NCBI GenBank assembly: GCA_964503665.1
Contig: CAZDAR010000001.1
Span: 62,001 to 126,000 of the forward strand
Source of the DNA: 40-80 sp964503665
Lineage (GTDB): Bacteria > Bacteroidota > Bacteroidia > Flavobacteriales_D > Crocinitomicaceae
Length of the DNA: 64,000 nt
Direction of reading: 5' to 3'
The notes below the pieces were generated by a model. That model was not told the DNA's origin. It saw only the letters and a program-made list of their open reading frames with translations, and ran no database searches. Shown piece after piece: positions 1 through 7,825 of the stretch (positions within the stretch are counted from its first letter, which is position 1; each line of letters opens with the position of its first letter). Both the position numbers and the translations under genes were made by a program.

Positions 1-448
1 GATCAATTCTCAAGGCTTCATTTACATATTTGAAGGTGTTTTCGTAATCTTGAAAGTAGCTGTAAGCAGTTGCTAAGTCCAAAAATGCTTTTTTGTTTTC
101 GGGCTCTTTCTTGATGATTTCTTTTAAATTCTTAATTCCTGTTTCGACTTCACTCGCGTTTTTATGAATACGATTGATAAGTGCGCTCGCATATAATTGC
201 TTCACACGGATATCCTTTGGATTTAAACGATATGCTTTTGCTAATACCGGAAGTGCTTCTTCTCCTAGATATTCATCGAGTAGCTTAGAACCGTATAATT
301 TCAAATAAGCGACATTCTCTGGTTCTTTATTCACTAAAGAATCCAATTCCTGAAGAGTAAGTTGATCCAAAGGCTTTTTATCTTCTACTACTTTTTCTTT
401 ACAAGCGGCTAAAATAAGTAGTGTCAATAAAACGGAAATAATACGCAT
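1..448 (-). CDS. TPR-containing lipoprotein (3' end outside window)
   Basis: The first 149 codons are visible and the gene runs off the left edge. The start is an ATG at 448. The N-terminus is a lipoprotein signal with a lipobox ending L-A-A-C at Cys16, followed by an acidic linker. From about residue 40 there are helical repeats with TPR spacing, such as PENVAYLKLYGSKL, AYRLNPKDIRVKQLYASAL and PENKKAFLDLATAYSYF. It is therefore probably a membrane-anchored periplasmic scaffold protein with no enzymatic signature. The decayed IS30 element begins about 80 bp upstream of its start and may have altered its promoter. Confidence 0.8.
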   Translation of the reverse strand, partial: MRIISVLLTLLILAACKEKVVEDKKPLDQLTLQELDSLVNKEPENVAYLKLYGSKLLDEYLGEEALPVLAKAYRLNPKDIRVKQLYASALINRIHKNASEVETGIKNLKEIIKKEPENKKAFLDLATAYSYFQDYENTFKYVNEALRID

Positions 449-528
449 AATGTTCTTTTTTTTCAAATATACACTTTGGAGTGGAAATGATGATTGAATT
501 GTTATAAAATTAGGATTTTATTTATTTG

Positions 529-554
529 CTGCATTCAAGTCACTAATGCAACTT
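529..554 (+). repeat. left terminal inverted repeat of the IS30 remnant
   Basis: This arm reads CTGCATTCAAGT followed by CACTAATGCAACTT. It pairs as an inverted repeat with 1241-1266; the four mismatches are one near the outer end and three in the middle. Confidence 0.85.
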
Positions 555-1148
555 ATGGGTTGAACAATAATTTATTCCTAACAAATATAGGTGATTCATA
601 TGAATATCTCTTTCTTGTTCTGTTGTTTATTTGGGTTTCTATTTCTTTAACTCGCTCATCAGTTAATTCAGCAAAGTCCATTTTCTTTGGAATATATTGT
701 CTGACAAGACCATTTAAATTTTCATTGGATCCTCTTTCCCAGGGGCTAACTTTTTCAGCATCTCTTGTTTCAGTTTTACGCACCCATAACATACCTGATG
801 CTCTATCATTTAGCGTAACAATAGCACCTTTATGTTTATTACCTATTATAGTATCGATTTCTAAGTGTCCAAATACTTTCCTTTCTTCTGCTTCTTTGGG
901 ACGCTTCTCTATTCCAACACGATTAACTAACTGGCCTCTAGAGTCTTTATTGTTGCCTCTTTTACGGTATTTTCGACCTTTTCTTCGCAAGTGTGTATAC
1001 AAAGAACCATTCCGTTTTTTATCATCCCAAACATATTGATAAATTCTCTCATGAGATATCGCTTCAACTCCTTCTTTTTCAAGACTCCTGAAATCTGTTC
1101 TGAACTATAATCTTCTTTGATCAAATCTATAACTTTATTTTTGGTGAT
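553..1148 (-). pseudogene. IS30-family transposase, frameshifted and internally deleted
   Basis: Two reading frames must be joined. The upstream part, from 1148 in the frame of residues ITKNKVIDLIKEDYSSEQISG, shifts near 1080 into the frame carrying VEAISHERIYQYVWDDK, and continues to a stop at 553. The catalytic-core start (FGHLEIDTIIGN, first Asp) and the last acidic segment (WERGSNENLNGLVRQ, Glu) are present. The middle is missing: sequence jumps from the ETRDAEKV region straight to SPWERG, losing the FDNG-type segment that carries the second catalytic Asp. The N-terminal helix-turn-helix region is also gone. The protein cannot be an active DDE transposase. Confidence 0.9.
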
Positions 1149-1240
1149 TTAACGAGGTAAAATAACTCTTTCCTAGAAACAGCGAAGAAAATTCTTAGAT
1201 TTCTCTCCTGTTTTGAAATTTATTTCACCACGCAATCTAA

Positions 1241-1266
1241 AAGTTGCATTTATTACTTGAATGTAG
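1241..1266 (-). repeat. right terminal inverted repeat of the IS30 remnant
   Basis: Its reverse complement reads CTACATTCAAGT followed by AATAAATGCAACTT, matching the left end at 529-554 at about 22 of 26 positions. Confidence 0.85.
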
Positions 1267-1342
1267 GTTTAAATACGTAGTTCTTTTTAAGAATATAGTT
1301 TATTTCAAGTAAATGAAAATTCCAATTTCAACGGTAAATTAA

Positions 1343-1430
1343 GATGTCGAAAAAGATCACGACGACATCCATACGGTACTGTTTGAATTGTTGCTTTTTC
1401 CTCAAAAAAAGTTAAATAAGAATAAAAACC
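1343..1430 (+). repeat. copy A of a dispersed non-coding element
   Basis: This stretch shares GAAAAAGATCACGACGA (1349-1365) with the reverse complement of 15412-15428. In both copies the shared word is followed, in the same order, by a TTGTTRCTTTTT...CAAAAA...AGT block. Here the word also sits between 7-bp inverted arms GATGTCG (1343-1349) and CGACATC (1363-1369). The copy is degenerate and lies just outside the IS30 remnant. Confidence 0.55.
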
Positions 1431-1440
1431 TCTTATTTAA
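1404..1440 (-). terminator. Rho-independent terminator of pabB
   Basis: On the minus strand there is a perfect 10-bp AT-rich stem TTAAATAAGA/TCTTATTTAA with a 9-nt loop, followed by C and a run of seven T. It begins about 30 nt after the pabB stop. Confidence 0.6.
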
Positions 1441-1470
1441 TCTTACCACAGAATATAAAAGTATTCCAAA

Positions 1471-2685
1471 CTAAACGTCTAAATCCACTCCAGAGTTGGA
1501 AAACAACTTTAATATTTTATCGACTTTCACAAGGCATTCATCAAACTCATTTTCAGCATTCGATTGCATCGTGATTGCTCCACCAACTCCACACGTCATC
1601 ACTTTGCGTTCATTATTTTTCACTAACGACCGAATCACCACATTCAAATCAAAATCACCGTTGGGCTCAATATAACCGATGCTTCCTGAATAAATGCCAC
1701 GTTTAAATTGCTCGTGTTGCTCAATAATATTCATCGTCGATAGTTTGGGAGCGCCCGTCATGGATCCCATTGGGAAAGTAGCTTGTAAAATAGTCGAAAA
1801 TGAAGTGTCTTCTTTTAATTTGCACTCAATTGTGGAGACTAAATGATGCACTGTGTTGAAAGAATGAATTCCTGCCAATTCTTCCACTTCAACGGTTCCT
1901 TTTTGAGCAATGCGCGATAAATCGTTTCGAACTAAATCTACAATCATCATATTTTCAGAGATGTCTTTTTTAGAATTTAAGAGCGTTTGTTTTAGAGACT
2001 CATCTTCTTCTTTATTTTTTCCTCTGGCAATTGTTCCTTTTATCGGTTGTGAAATGATTCGACTGCCTGTTTTTTTTAAAAAGCGTTCAGGACTTCCGCT
2101 GAAAACTTCCCATTCATCAAATTTCACATAAGAAGAAAAGGGCGCTTTTGTTGTTTTAAATAATTCCTTAATTAAGGTAAAAGAAGAAAATTCAGGTATA
2201 TTTTCGGTGTAAAATTCTTGACAGTAATTCACTTCATACGAATTGCCGTATTGAATTTCTTCTTGAATTTTTTGAATTGCTTTTAAATAATCCGCTTTAC
2301 TTTCTGTCGATTGAAAAGTTAATTTAGGTAAGTTATTTTCATCTTGTTTAACTTGCTGAATAAATGATTTCCCATACGTTAACGCTTTGTCCGCATTATT
2401 ACTTTGTAAAACAGTCCATTCGTTATCTTTAAATGAAATTACATGTTCTGGTTCCCAGCAAATCACATTCGGGAATCCAATCCGATCGTTATTGGATGAA
2501 GTAAGGTCTTCAATTGCATTTTTTAAATCGTAGGAAAGTGCCATTGCTTTATACGTATTTGGATGTTCATCCAGATAGTTTTGCAATAAGGTCAAATCAT
2601 TGGAAGTTGTTCGCAAAAACGATTTTCGTCCTATAAAAAGCAAGCATTTGTCTTCATCAAAATAATAAGCGATGGTTTCGGACAT
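1471..2685 (-). CDS. pabB: aminodeoxychorismate synthase component I
   Basis: This 404-aa chorismate-binding protein would aminate chorismate to 4-amino-4-deoxychorismate for p-aminobenzoate and folate synthesis. The C-terminal two thirds carry the family core: SGSPERFLK, then PIKGTIARG, then the IVDLVRNDLSRIA segment and FPMGSMTGAPK, ending with a YSGSIGYIEPNGDFDLNVVIRS block. The Lys of PIKGT is the residue that distinguishes PabB from anthranilate synthase TrpE (PIAGT). The N-terminal region is short, as in many Bacteroidota homologues. No glutaminase subunit (pabA) lies alongside. It follows ruvX after one base, so the two are co-transcribed. An anthranilate or isochorismate synthase is less likely. 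Confidence 0.88.
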   Translation of the reverse strand: MSETIAYYFDEDKCLLFIGRKSFLRTTSNDLTLLQNYLDEHPNTYKAMALSYDLKNAIEDLTSSNNDRIGFPNVICWEPEHVISFKDNEWTVLQSNNADKALTYGKSFIQQVKQDENNLPKLTFQSTESKADYLKAIQKIQEEIQYGNSYEVNYCQEFYTENIPEFSSFTLIKELFKTTKAPFSSYVKFDEWEVFSGSPERFLKKTGSRIISQPIKGTIARGKNKEEDESLKQTLLNSKKDISENMMIVDLVRNDLSRIAQKGTVEVEELAGIHSFNTVHHLVSTIECKLKEDTSFSTILQATFPMGSMTGAPKLSTMNIIEQHEQFKRGIYSGSIGYIEPNGDFDLNVVIRSLVKNNERKVMTCGVGGAITMQSNAENEFDECLVKVDKILKLFSNSGVDLDV

Positions 2686-2686
2686 A

Positions 2687-3094
2687 TCAGCGATTCATGT
2701 AATCTTGTAACAGAATGGTTGCGCTGATTTCATCTATCAGTGACTTTTTTTGACGATCTTTTTTCTTCAAACCGCTATCAATCATCGTTTGAAAGGCCAT
2801 TTTAGAAGTAAAACGTTCGTCAAGCAGGACAATTTCGCACTGTGGAAATTTCTTATCCAATGCTTCTTTCAATAATCGCACATTTTGAGTAATATGGCCA
2901 TCTTCATTGTTCAATTTCTTTGGAAAACCCAAGACAATCGTATCCACTTTTTTTTCGGTAATCAATTTTTCTAAAAACGACATCAATTCACGGCTATAAA
3001 TCGTTGTTAACCCCGAAGCGATGATATTAGATTCATCGGTAATGGCAATTCCAGTACGTTTTAAACCAAAGTCGATGGCTATTTTTCTTCCCAT
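2687..3094 (-). CDS. ruvX: putative Holliday junction resolvase / pre-16S rRNA nuclease YqgF
   Basis: This is a 135-aa RNase H-fold nuclease of the YqgF/RuvX family, implicated in processing the 5' end of 16S rRNA. It has the first catalytic Asp in MGRKIAIDFGLKRTGIA, the LGFPKKLN strand and the LLDERFTSKMA motif with its acidic residue, then a C-terminal D-EISATILLQDYM segment. The reading frame stays open 18 codons further upstream, but that part would run through the paaZ terminator hairpin. The ATG at 3094 directly before GRKIAID is therefore the real start. It is the first gene of a pair with pabB. Confidence 0.9.
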   Translation of the reverse strand: MGRKIAIDFGLKRTGIAITDESNIIASGLTTIYSRELMSFLEKLITEKKVDTIVLGFPKKLNNEDGHITQNVRLLKEALDKKFPQCEIVLLDERFTSKMAFQTMIDSGLKKKDRQKKSLIDEISATILLQDYMNR

Positions 3095-3118
3095 GGAGCA
3101 AAGATAAGTTAAAAATGG

Positions 3119-3145
3119 AAAAAGCCGTCCAATTCGGACGGCTTT
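3119..3145 (-). terminator. Rho-independent terminator of paaZ
   Basis: On the minus strand a perfect 10-bp stem AAAGCCGTCC/GGACGGCTTT with a 5-nt loop is followed by a T run. It lies about 20 nt after the paaZ stop and separates it from ruvX. Confidence 0.85.
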
Positions 3146-3164
3146 CACTCAATCTAAAAACTAT

Positions 3165-5240
3165 TTAATATGCGGACTGATCTTTCTTCTCGACCATTGT
3201 TAAAATCGTTGCGATTCCCACTAATGGTTCATCGGTATCATCTAACATTTCGACTAACCATTTCACAACACCTCGTTGAATTTTTGTTTTCGGGTCGTCT
3301 TCTTTTGGTGTGACATCCGTGGTGATTTTCTCTTTACACGTAAACCGCACATGAATGTTTGCTCCAGCGTAAACTGGTTTCGTGAAACGCAATTCATCAA
3401 TTCCGTAATTCAACAGAACAGGATTCTTTTCGTAACTATCTACAAATAGACCAGCAGCTGCACTCATGATAAAATAACCATGCGCTACTTGTTCGTCGAA
3501 CATCGTTCCCGCAAAATCAGTTTCTCTTTTATGCGCATAGAAATTATCTCCGCTCAAAGCCGCAAATTGATCGATATCTTCTGGTGTAATTTTACGACTT
3601 TCAGTTATCAATTGATCACCGACAGCTAATTCTTCGTAATACTTTTTAAATGGATGTTCTTCTAATACATTTCCTTTAGCACCTTGTTGATATACTTGTG
3701 TGATAGCAGAAATAGTTGTTGGATGTCCTTGAATAGCGGTACGTTGTAAATAATGTAGTACACCTCTTTTTCCGCCCATTTCTTCACCACCACCAGCACG
3801 ACCTGGACCACCATGAACTAACATTGGCATTGGAGAACCATGACCAGTACTTTCTTTTGCACAATCTTTATTCAACACTAAAATACGTCCGTGCATCGAA
3901 GCAGCACCGATAACATATTCAGTTGCTTCCTTATTACAAGGTGTTACTATAGAAGATACAAGTGAACCTTTTCCTAATTTGGCTAATTCAATAGCATCTT
4001 CAATATTCTTGTACGGCATAATCGTCGAAACGGGACCGAATGCTTCAATTTCATGTACATCGGTTTTAACAAATGGACTATCATTAAAGAAAAGAATAGG
4101 AGAGAAGAAGGCTCCTTTGGAACGATCTGCACCGACAACGTCGAAATTATCTAAACTTCCGTAAACGATTTCTTGTGATTTGCTAAGTGCTTCAACTGCT
4201 TCACGAACTGCTTTCACTTGTCCGGTAGAAGCTAATGACCCCATTCGTACACCTTCCGCTTTTGGATCGCCGATAACTGTAGAAGCCAATCGCTTGGAAA
4301 TAGCGGAATTCACTTCGTCTACTAATTCTACAGGAACCATGATACGACGAACAGCCGTACATTTTTGCCCTGCTTTAATAGTGATTTCTTTAGTGACTTC
4401 TTTGACGAAAACAGCAAATTCTTCTGTGTCAGGTGTTGCCTTTTTGCCAAGAATCATGGCATTTAATGAATCCGCTTCTAAGTTAAAAGGAACGTTCCCT
4501 TTTGTAATTACTGGTTTCGACTTTAACATCAATCCAGTAGAAGCACTTCCTGTGAAAGTGACAATATCTTGACTCGAAACAGAATCAATCAATTCTCTTG
4601 CTGCTCCAGATAATAATTGTAAAGCACCTTCCGGTAATATTTTAGAAGCAATAATATCTTTCACCACAGCTTCCGTTAAGAAACCAGTAATAGAAGATGG
4701 CTTCACCACTGCAGGAACACCAGCAAGTAGGTTAACGGCAATTTTTTCTAACATTCCCCAAACAGGGAAGTTGAATGCATTAATATGAACAGCGACACCT
4801 TCTTTCGGTACCATTATATGGTGACCAATAAAAGAACCACTTTTGGATAATGGAACTGCGTCGCCATCGACATAAAAAGATAAGTCAGGAAATTGTCTTC
4901 TTAAAGAGGCATTCGCAAATAAATTTCCAATTCCTCCCTCGATATCAATCCATGAGTCTACTTTCGTTGCTCCTGTTCGATAACTTAATTCATAATAACT
5001 ATCTTTTCTTTGCATCAGATACAATGCTAAAGCTTTTAACATTCTTCCTCTTTCTTGAAAAGTCATTTTTCGTAAAACGCTTCCTCCTTCAGTTCTACCA
5101 TATTCTAAAATAGAATTAAAATCTAATCCTTTGGATGATGCGCTTCCGATTATATCGCCAGTGATAGCATCAAAAACGGTTGTTTCGGTTCCTTCACCCG
5201 CAACCCATTGTCCTAATACGTAATTTTTAATAGTGTTCAT
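3165..5240 (-). CDS. paaZ: PaaZ-type bifunctional aldehyde dehydrogenase / enoyl-CoA hydratase (oxepin-CoA ring opening)
   Basis: This 691-aa two-domain fusion acts in phenylacetyl-CoA catabolism, hydrolysing oxepin-CoA and oxidising the resulting semialdehyde. Residues 1 to about 520 form an aldehyde dehydrogenase domain with NAFNFPVWGMLEK, the cofactor-binding FTGSASTG, NLEADSLNAM and the nucleophile segment GQKCTAVRR. Residues about 540-690 form a MaoC-like hotdog hydratase with FAALSGDNFYAHK and VAHGYFIMSAAAGLF, holding the Asp and His expected for hydration. The length matches the family. It is transcribed alone with its own terminator. The hydratase/dehydrogenase pair that could continue the pathway is about 41 kb away (46475-48415). 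Confidence 0.93.
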   Translation of the reverse strand: MNTIKNYVLGQWVAGEGTETTVFDAITGDIIGSASSKGLDFNSILEYGRTEGGSVLRKMTFQERGRMLKALALYLMQRKDSYYELSYRTGATKVDSWIDIEGGIGNLFANASLRRQFPDLSFYVDGDAVPLSKSGSFIGHHIMVPKEGVAVHINAFNFPVWGMLEKIAVNLLAGVPAVVKPSSITGFLTEAVVKDIIASKILPEGALQLLSGAARELIDSVSSQDIVTFTGSASTGLMLKSKPVITKGNVPFNLEADSLNAMILGKKATPDTEEFAVFVKEVTKEITIKAGQKCTAVRRIMVPVELVDEVNSAISKRLASTVIGDPKAEGVRMGSLASTGQVKAVREAVEALSKSQEIVYGSLDNFDVVGADRSKGAFFSPILFFNDSPFVKTDVHEIEAFGPVSTIMPYKNIEDAIELAKLGKGSLVSSIVTPCNKEATEYVIGAASMHGRILVLNKDCAKESTGHGSPMPMLVHGGPGRAGGGEEMGGKRGVLHYLQRTAIQGHPTTISAITQVYQQGAKGNVLEEHPFKKYYEELAVGDQLITESRKITPEDIDQFAALSGDNFYAHKRETDFAGTMFDEQVAHGYFIMSAAAGLFVDSYEKNPVLLNYGIDELRFTKPVYAGANIHVRFTCKEKITTDVTPKEDDPKTKIQRGVVKWLVEMLDDTDEPLVGIATILTMVEKKDQSAY

Positions 5241-5336
5241 TCTACAATTTGATTTTTTAGCGTTCTAAAGTTATAAATTAACTTTGAAACAGCATGAAAC
5301 AAAAATGGAAACTAAAAAAAGAACCTTTAAAAAACC

Positions 5337-5524
5337 TTTCACACGGTTAAAACGACACTTAAATAAAAAGGATGAGCGTATATAATAAAGTCTATACTAT
5401 GAATTGAAGTTAAGCGTTTTATATTTTAAGTGAGATAAATTACAAGGTGAAACATAGAATTAATAGTGAAAAAGAGCAGTAAAAAAATACATTTCACATT
5501 GTTAAAATAGCACTTAAATAAAAA
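5337..5524 (+). repeat. pair of 33-bp imperfect direct repeats upstream of exbB
   Basis: Copies at 5337-5369 and 5492-5524 share TTTCACA, GTTAAAA and CACTTAAATAAAAA and match at 28 of 33 positions, with a 155-bp period. The downstream copy ends about 40 bp before the exbB -7 box, where an activator site could lie. Confidence 0.6.
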
Positions 5525-5562
5525 ATACTAGTAAAACATGTCCATATTAAAACTGTTTTCAC

Positions 5563-5570
5563 TAAGTTTG
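5563..5570 (+). promoter_or_regulatory. -7 box of the exbB promoter
   Basis: TAAGTTTG matches the Bacteroidota consensus TAnnTTTG and lies 45 bp before the exbB start. No clear -33 TTG was seen at the right spacing. Confidence 0.5.
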
Positions 5571-5614
5571 AGACTTTAAAAATTAAATCAAAAAGAAACT
5601 TTAAAAAATTAATT

Positions 5615-6442
5615 ATGAGTACAGAAGTTAAAACTACAGCTGCCAATACTAAAACATCAGGAGGTTTTTCTGCATTTTTAGCAGCTATTTCAATTGTTAT
5701 CGCATTGGTTTTAGGAATTATTATCTTTAAGGTAATACTTGGTAATCCTGCGAATTTTGTGGATGGTAATCCGGAAGCTGAGCCGTTAAAAGGTAATTAT
5801 CTTGGAATTATCTACAAAGGTGGTTTTATTGTTCCAATATTACTTGCTGTAAACATCGTTGTGATTATTTTCACATTTGAGCGTTTCTTTACAATGGCAA
5901 AAATTAAAGGAACAGGAAAGTTAGACACTTTTATTTTGAAAGTTAAAAATTTATTAGCTGCAGGTAAAATTGACGAAGCTTTGGTGGAGTGTGACAAGCA
6001 AAAAGGTTCTTTAGCAAATGTCGTTCGTTCTGGATTGATGAAATACAAGATGATTCAAAATGATGACGCTTATAGTAAAGAAAAGAAAATTGAAGCGGTT
6101 AAAAGTGAATTAGAAGAAGCAATTACATTGGAAGGACCAATGATGTCTAAAAACTTAGTAATTATTTCAACAGTAGCATCTACATCTACCTTAATTGGTT
6201 TGATTGGTACGGTAATGGGAATGATTCGTGCGTTTGCGGCTTTATCTTCTGGAGCTCCTGATACAGCACAATTAGCAACAGGTATTTCTGAAGCCTTAAT
6301 TAATACAGCTTTAGGTATTCTCGGTTCTACTTTAGCAATTATTTTCTACAGTATGTTTACTACGAAAGTAGACCAAATGACACATGCAATGGACGAAGCA
6401 AGTTTTGCAATTGTTCAAGATTTTTCTAAGACTGTAAAGTAA
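5615..6442 (+). CDS. exbB: MotA/TolQ/ExbB proton channel family protein
   Basis: This 275-aa inner-membrane protein would form the proton channel of a TonB energy-transduction complex. There is a TM helix at about 20-42 (SIVIALVLGIIIF), a second at about 68-88 (FIVPILLAVNIVVIIFTFE), and the conserved C-terminal TM pair around LIGLIGTVMGMIRAF and ALINTALGILGSTLAIIFY, with the small-residue and Thr pattern of the channel. A soluble loop with CDKQKGSLANVVRSGL sits between. It is the first gene of the cluster exbB-exbD-exbD-tonB, with gaps of 37, 11 and 3 bp, so it is co-transcribed. The extra N-terminal TM makes it slightly longer than enterobacterial ExbB. Confidence 0.92.
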   Translation: MSTEVKTTAANTKTSGGFSAFLAAISIVIALVLGIIIFKVILGNPANFVDGNPEAEPLKGNYLGIIYKGGFIVPILLAVNIVVIIFTFERFFTMAKIKGTGKLDTFILKVKNLLAAGKIDEALVECDKQKGSLANVVRSGLMKYKMIQNDDAYSKEKKIEAVKSELEEAITLEGPMMSKNLVIISTVASTSTLIGLIGTVMGMIRAFAALSSGAPDTAQLATGISEALINTALGILGSTLAIIFYSMFTTKVDQMTHAMDEASFAIVQDFSKTVK

Positions 6443-6479
6443 TTAGTTAGGAAATTTAATTTAATTAAAAGAAAAAAGG

Positions 6480-7181
6480 ATGGCAAAAATTAGTAAACCG
6501 AAATCAGCTCCGAGCATCGACATGACGCCGATGGTGGACTTAGGTTTCTTATTGGTTACCTTCTTCATGCTTTCCGCTAATTTCCGAACAGACGACATAG
6601 CCGTAATTGACATTCCATCGAGTATATCTACAGAGTTAATGCCTAAAGATTTCCTTCAAATTGCAGTGGATCAAAAAGGTAGAACTTATGTTAGTTTCTC
6701 AGGGAATGAGGAGGTTAAAAGAGGAATCGTTGCTGATTTAATGAATAAGACAAAATTACAATTAAGTCAAGATCAAATCAATAGTTTTATTGAAGCGACT
6801 GAAATAGGATGTACATTTAGAGAACTACCTAAGTTCTTGGATTTGACAGCTGAGCAACGTAAAGAATTAGCAGACTTAGAAGGAGGAGGAATACCTGTGG
6901 ATTCTACACACAATGAATTAAAGATATGGGTGAAGGTAGTCTATGATCGCTTGAATGAAGATGGTAAAGTACGTTTTGAGAAGATGGTTGCCGAAAATCC
7001 AGGAATGGACAAGAAGCAATTAGCACAAGAAATGAAACCAAAATTCATTTTAAAAGCAGATAAAGATGCTCCTTATCATTTTGTTCAAAATGTGGTAGGT
7101 ACATTTAAGGATTTAGACATGGATACGAAGTTCTCATTCATTACAGGAATGGCAGCAGATCCTAGAAAAGTTGAACAATAA
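6480..7181 (+). CDS. exbD: ExbD/TolR family biopolymer transport protein, long form
   Basis: This 233-aa protein has the signature SIDMTPMVDLGFLLVTFFML (residues about 13-32). It combines the single TM with the membrane-embedded Asp that carries protons together with ExbB. The periplasmic part is much longer than the roughly 140 aa of classical ExbD. It contains an extra helical stretch with DLTAEQRKELADLEGGG and VRFEKMVAENPGMDKKQLAQEM. The usual conserved block that ends the family (LKADKDAPYHFVQNVVGTFKDL) follows this insertion. It is the first of two tandem exbD genes between exbB and the second exbD. Confidence 0.88.
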   Translation: MAKISKPKSAPSIDMTPMVDLGFLLVTFFMLSANFRTDDIAVIDIPSSISTELMPKDFLQIAVDQKGRTYVSFSGNEEVKRGIVADLMNKTKLQLSQDQINSFIEATEIGCTFRELPKFLDLTAEQRKELADLEGGGIPVDSTHNELKIWVKVVYDRLNEDGKVRFEKMVAENPGMDKKQLAQEMKPKFILKADKDAPYHFVQNVVGTFKDLDMDTKFSFITGMAADPRKVEQ

Positions 7182-7192
7182 TATAGAGGAAA

Positions 7193-7822
7193 ATGGCACA
7201 GATACAAGACACAGGCGGAGACGGAAAAGGCAAGAAAAGAGCTAAGAAAGGTGTACCTCATATTGATATGACGCCCATGGTGGATTTAGCTTTTCTTCTT
7301 CTAACATTCTTTGTAATGACGACAACTTTCTCTAAACCGATGGTGATGAAAGTAGTTTATCCAGCAAAGCCTAAGAATGATAAAGTAATACCACCAAGCA
7401 CGTTAATAAATAATGCATTAACTTTTATATTAACAAAAGATCGTGCTTTTTACTATGATGGAGAGTTTTTTCCAGAAGGGAATACAAAAGCACAACCTGC
7501 AACAACCTTGACTGAGATTGATATGGCAGGTGTTCGTAAATTATTAGCTGAGCGTAATAAATTTGTTATTGACAAGAAAAAAATCTACGCAGATCAGCTC
7601 TATAAAAAAGAAATAATGGACACCACCTATGTTAATTTAATGACAGAGGCTCAAAAAGACCAAAAAGCTGTTAAGGTGTTGATTAAAACCGACGACAAAG
7701 CACTCACAAAAGCGTTTGTTAACATGATTGACGAATGTATGATTGCTGACATTGGTACCTATACACATGTGGATATCAATCAAGATGAGTTAAATCTTTT
7801 AAACACAACCTTAAACAAGTAA
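7193..7822 (+). CDS. exbD: ExbD/TolR family biopolymer transport protein, second copy
   Basis: This 209-aa protein has IDMTPMVDLAFLLLTFFVM at residues about 24-42, again with the Asp in the single TM. The C-terminal family block reads VKVLIKTDDKALTKAFVNMIDEC. It lies 11 bp after the first exbD and 3 bp before tonB. The two ExbD paralogues differ strongly outside the TM, which suggests a heteromeric ExbD pair, as often found in Bacteroidota. Function beyond energy transduction cannot be read from sequence. Confidence 0.9.
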   Translation: MAQIQDTGGDGKGKKRAKKGVPHIDMTPMVDLAFLLLTFFVMTTTFSKPMVMKVVYPAKPKNDKVIPPSTLINNALTFILTKDRAFYYDGEFFPEGNTKAQPATTLTEIDMAGVRKLLAERNKFVIDKKKIYADQLYKKEIMDTTYVNLMTEAQKDQKAVKVLIKTDDKALTKAFVNMIDECMIADIGTYTHVDINQDELNLLNTTLNK

Positions 7823-7825
7823 GTT

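Larger units (their letters stand above)
529..1266 (-). mobile_element. decayed IS30-family insertion sequence with both terminal inverted repeats
   Basis: The element is bounded by matching terminal inverted repeats at 529-554 and 1241-1266, identical at about 22 of 26 positions with core CATTCAAGT and ATGCAACTT. Between them lies a wrecked IS30-type transposase on the minus strand. At about 738 bp it is clearly shorter than the roughly 1.0-1.1 kb usual for the family, which agrees with internal deletion. No convincing target-site duplication was found. It sits between a TPR lipoprotein gene and the pabB terminator. Confidence 0.85.
5241..5614. other. 374-bp intergenic region between paaZ and exbB
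   Basis: This AT-rich divergent region contains two imperfect direct repeats of 33 bp (separate entry) and a TAnnTTTG box near exbB. No coding potential is apparent. Confidence 0.7.

Noticed and set aside
494..1039. 181-aa plus-strand ORF
   Set aside because: It is antisense to the IS30 transposase remnant, which has clear family motifs; the ORF is a by-product of low stop-codon frequency.
2687..3148. Longer 153-aa version of RuvX
   Set aside because: The extra 18 residues would be encoded by the paaZ terminator hairpin; conserved homology starts at MGRKIAIDFG (3094).
4180..4572. 130-aa plus-strand ORF inside paaZ
   Set aside because: Lies antisense to the aldehyde dehydrogenase domain; no start context or family motif.
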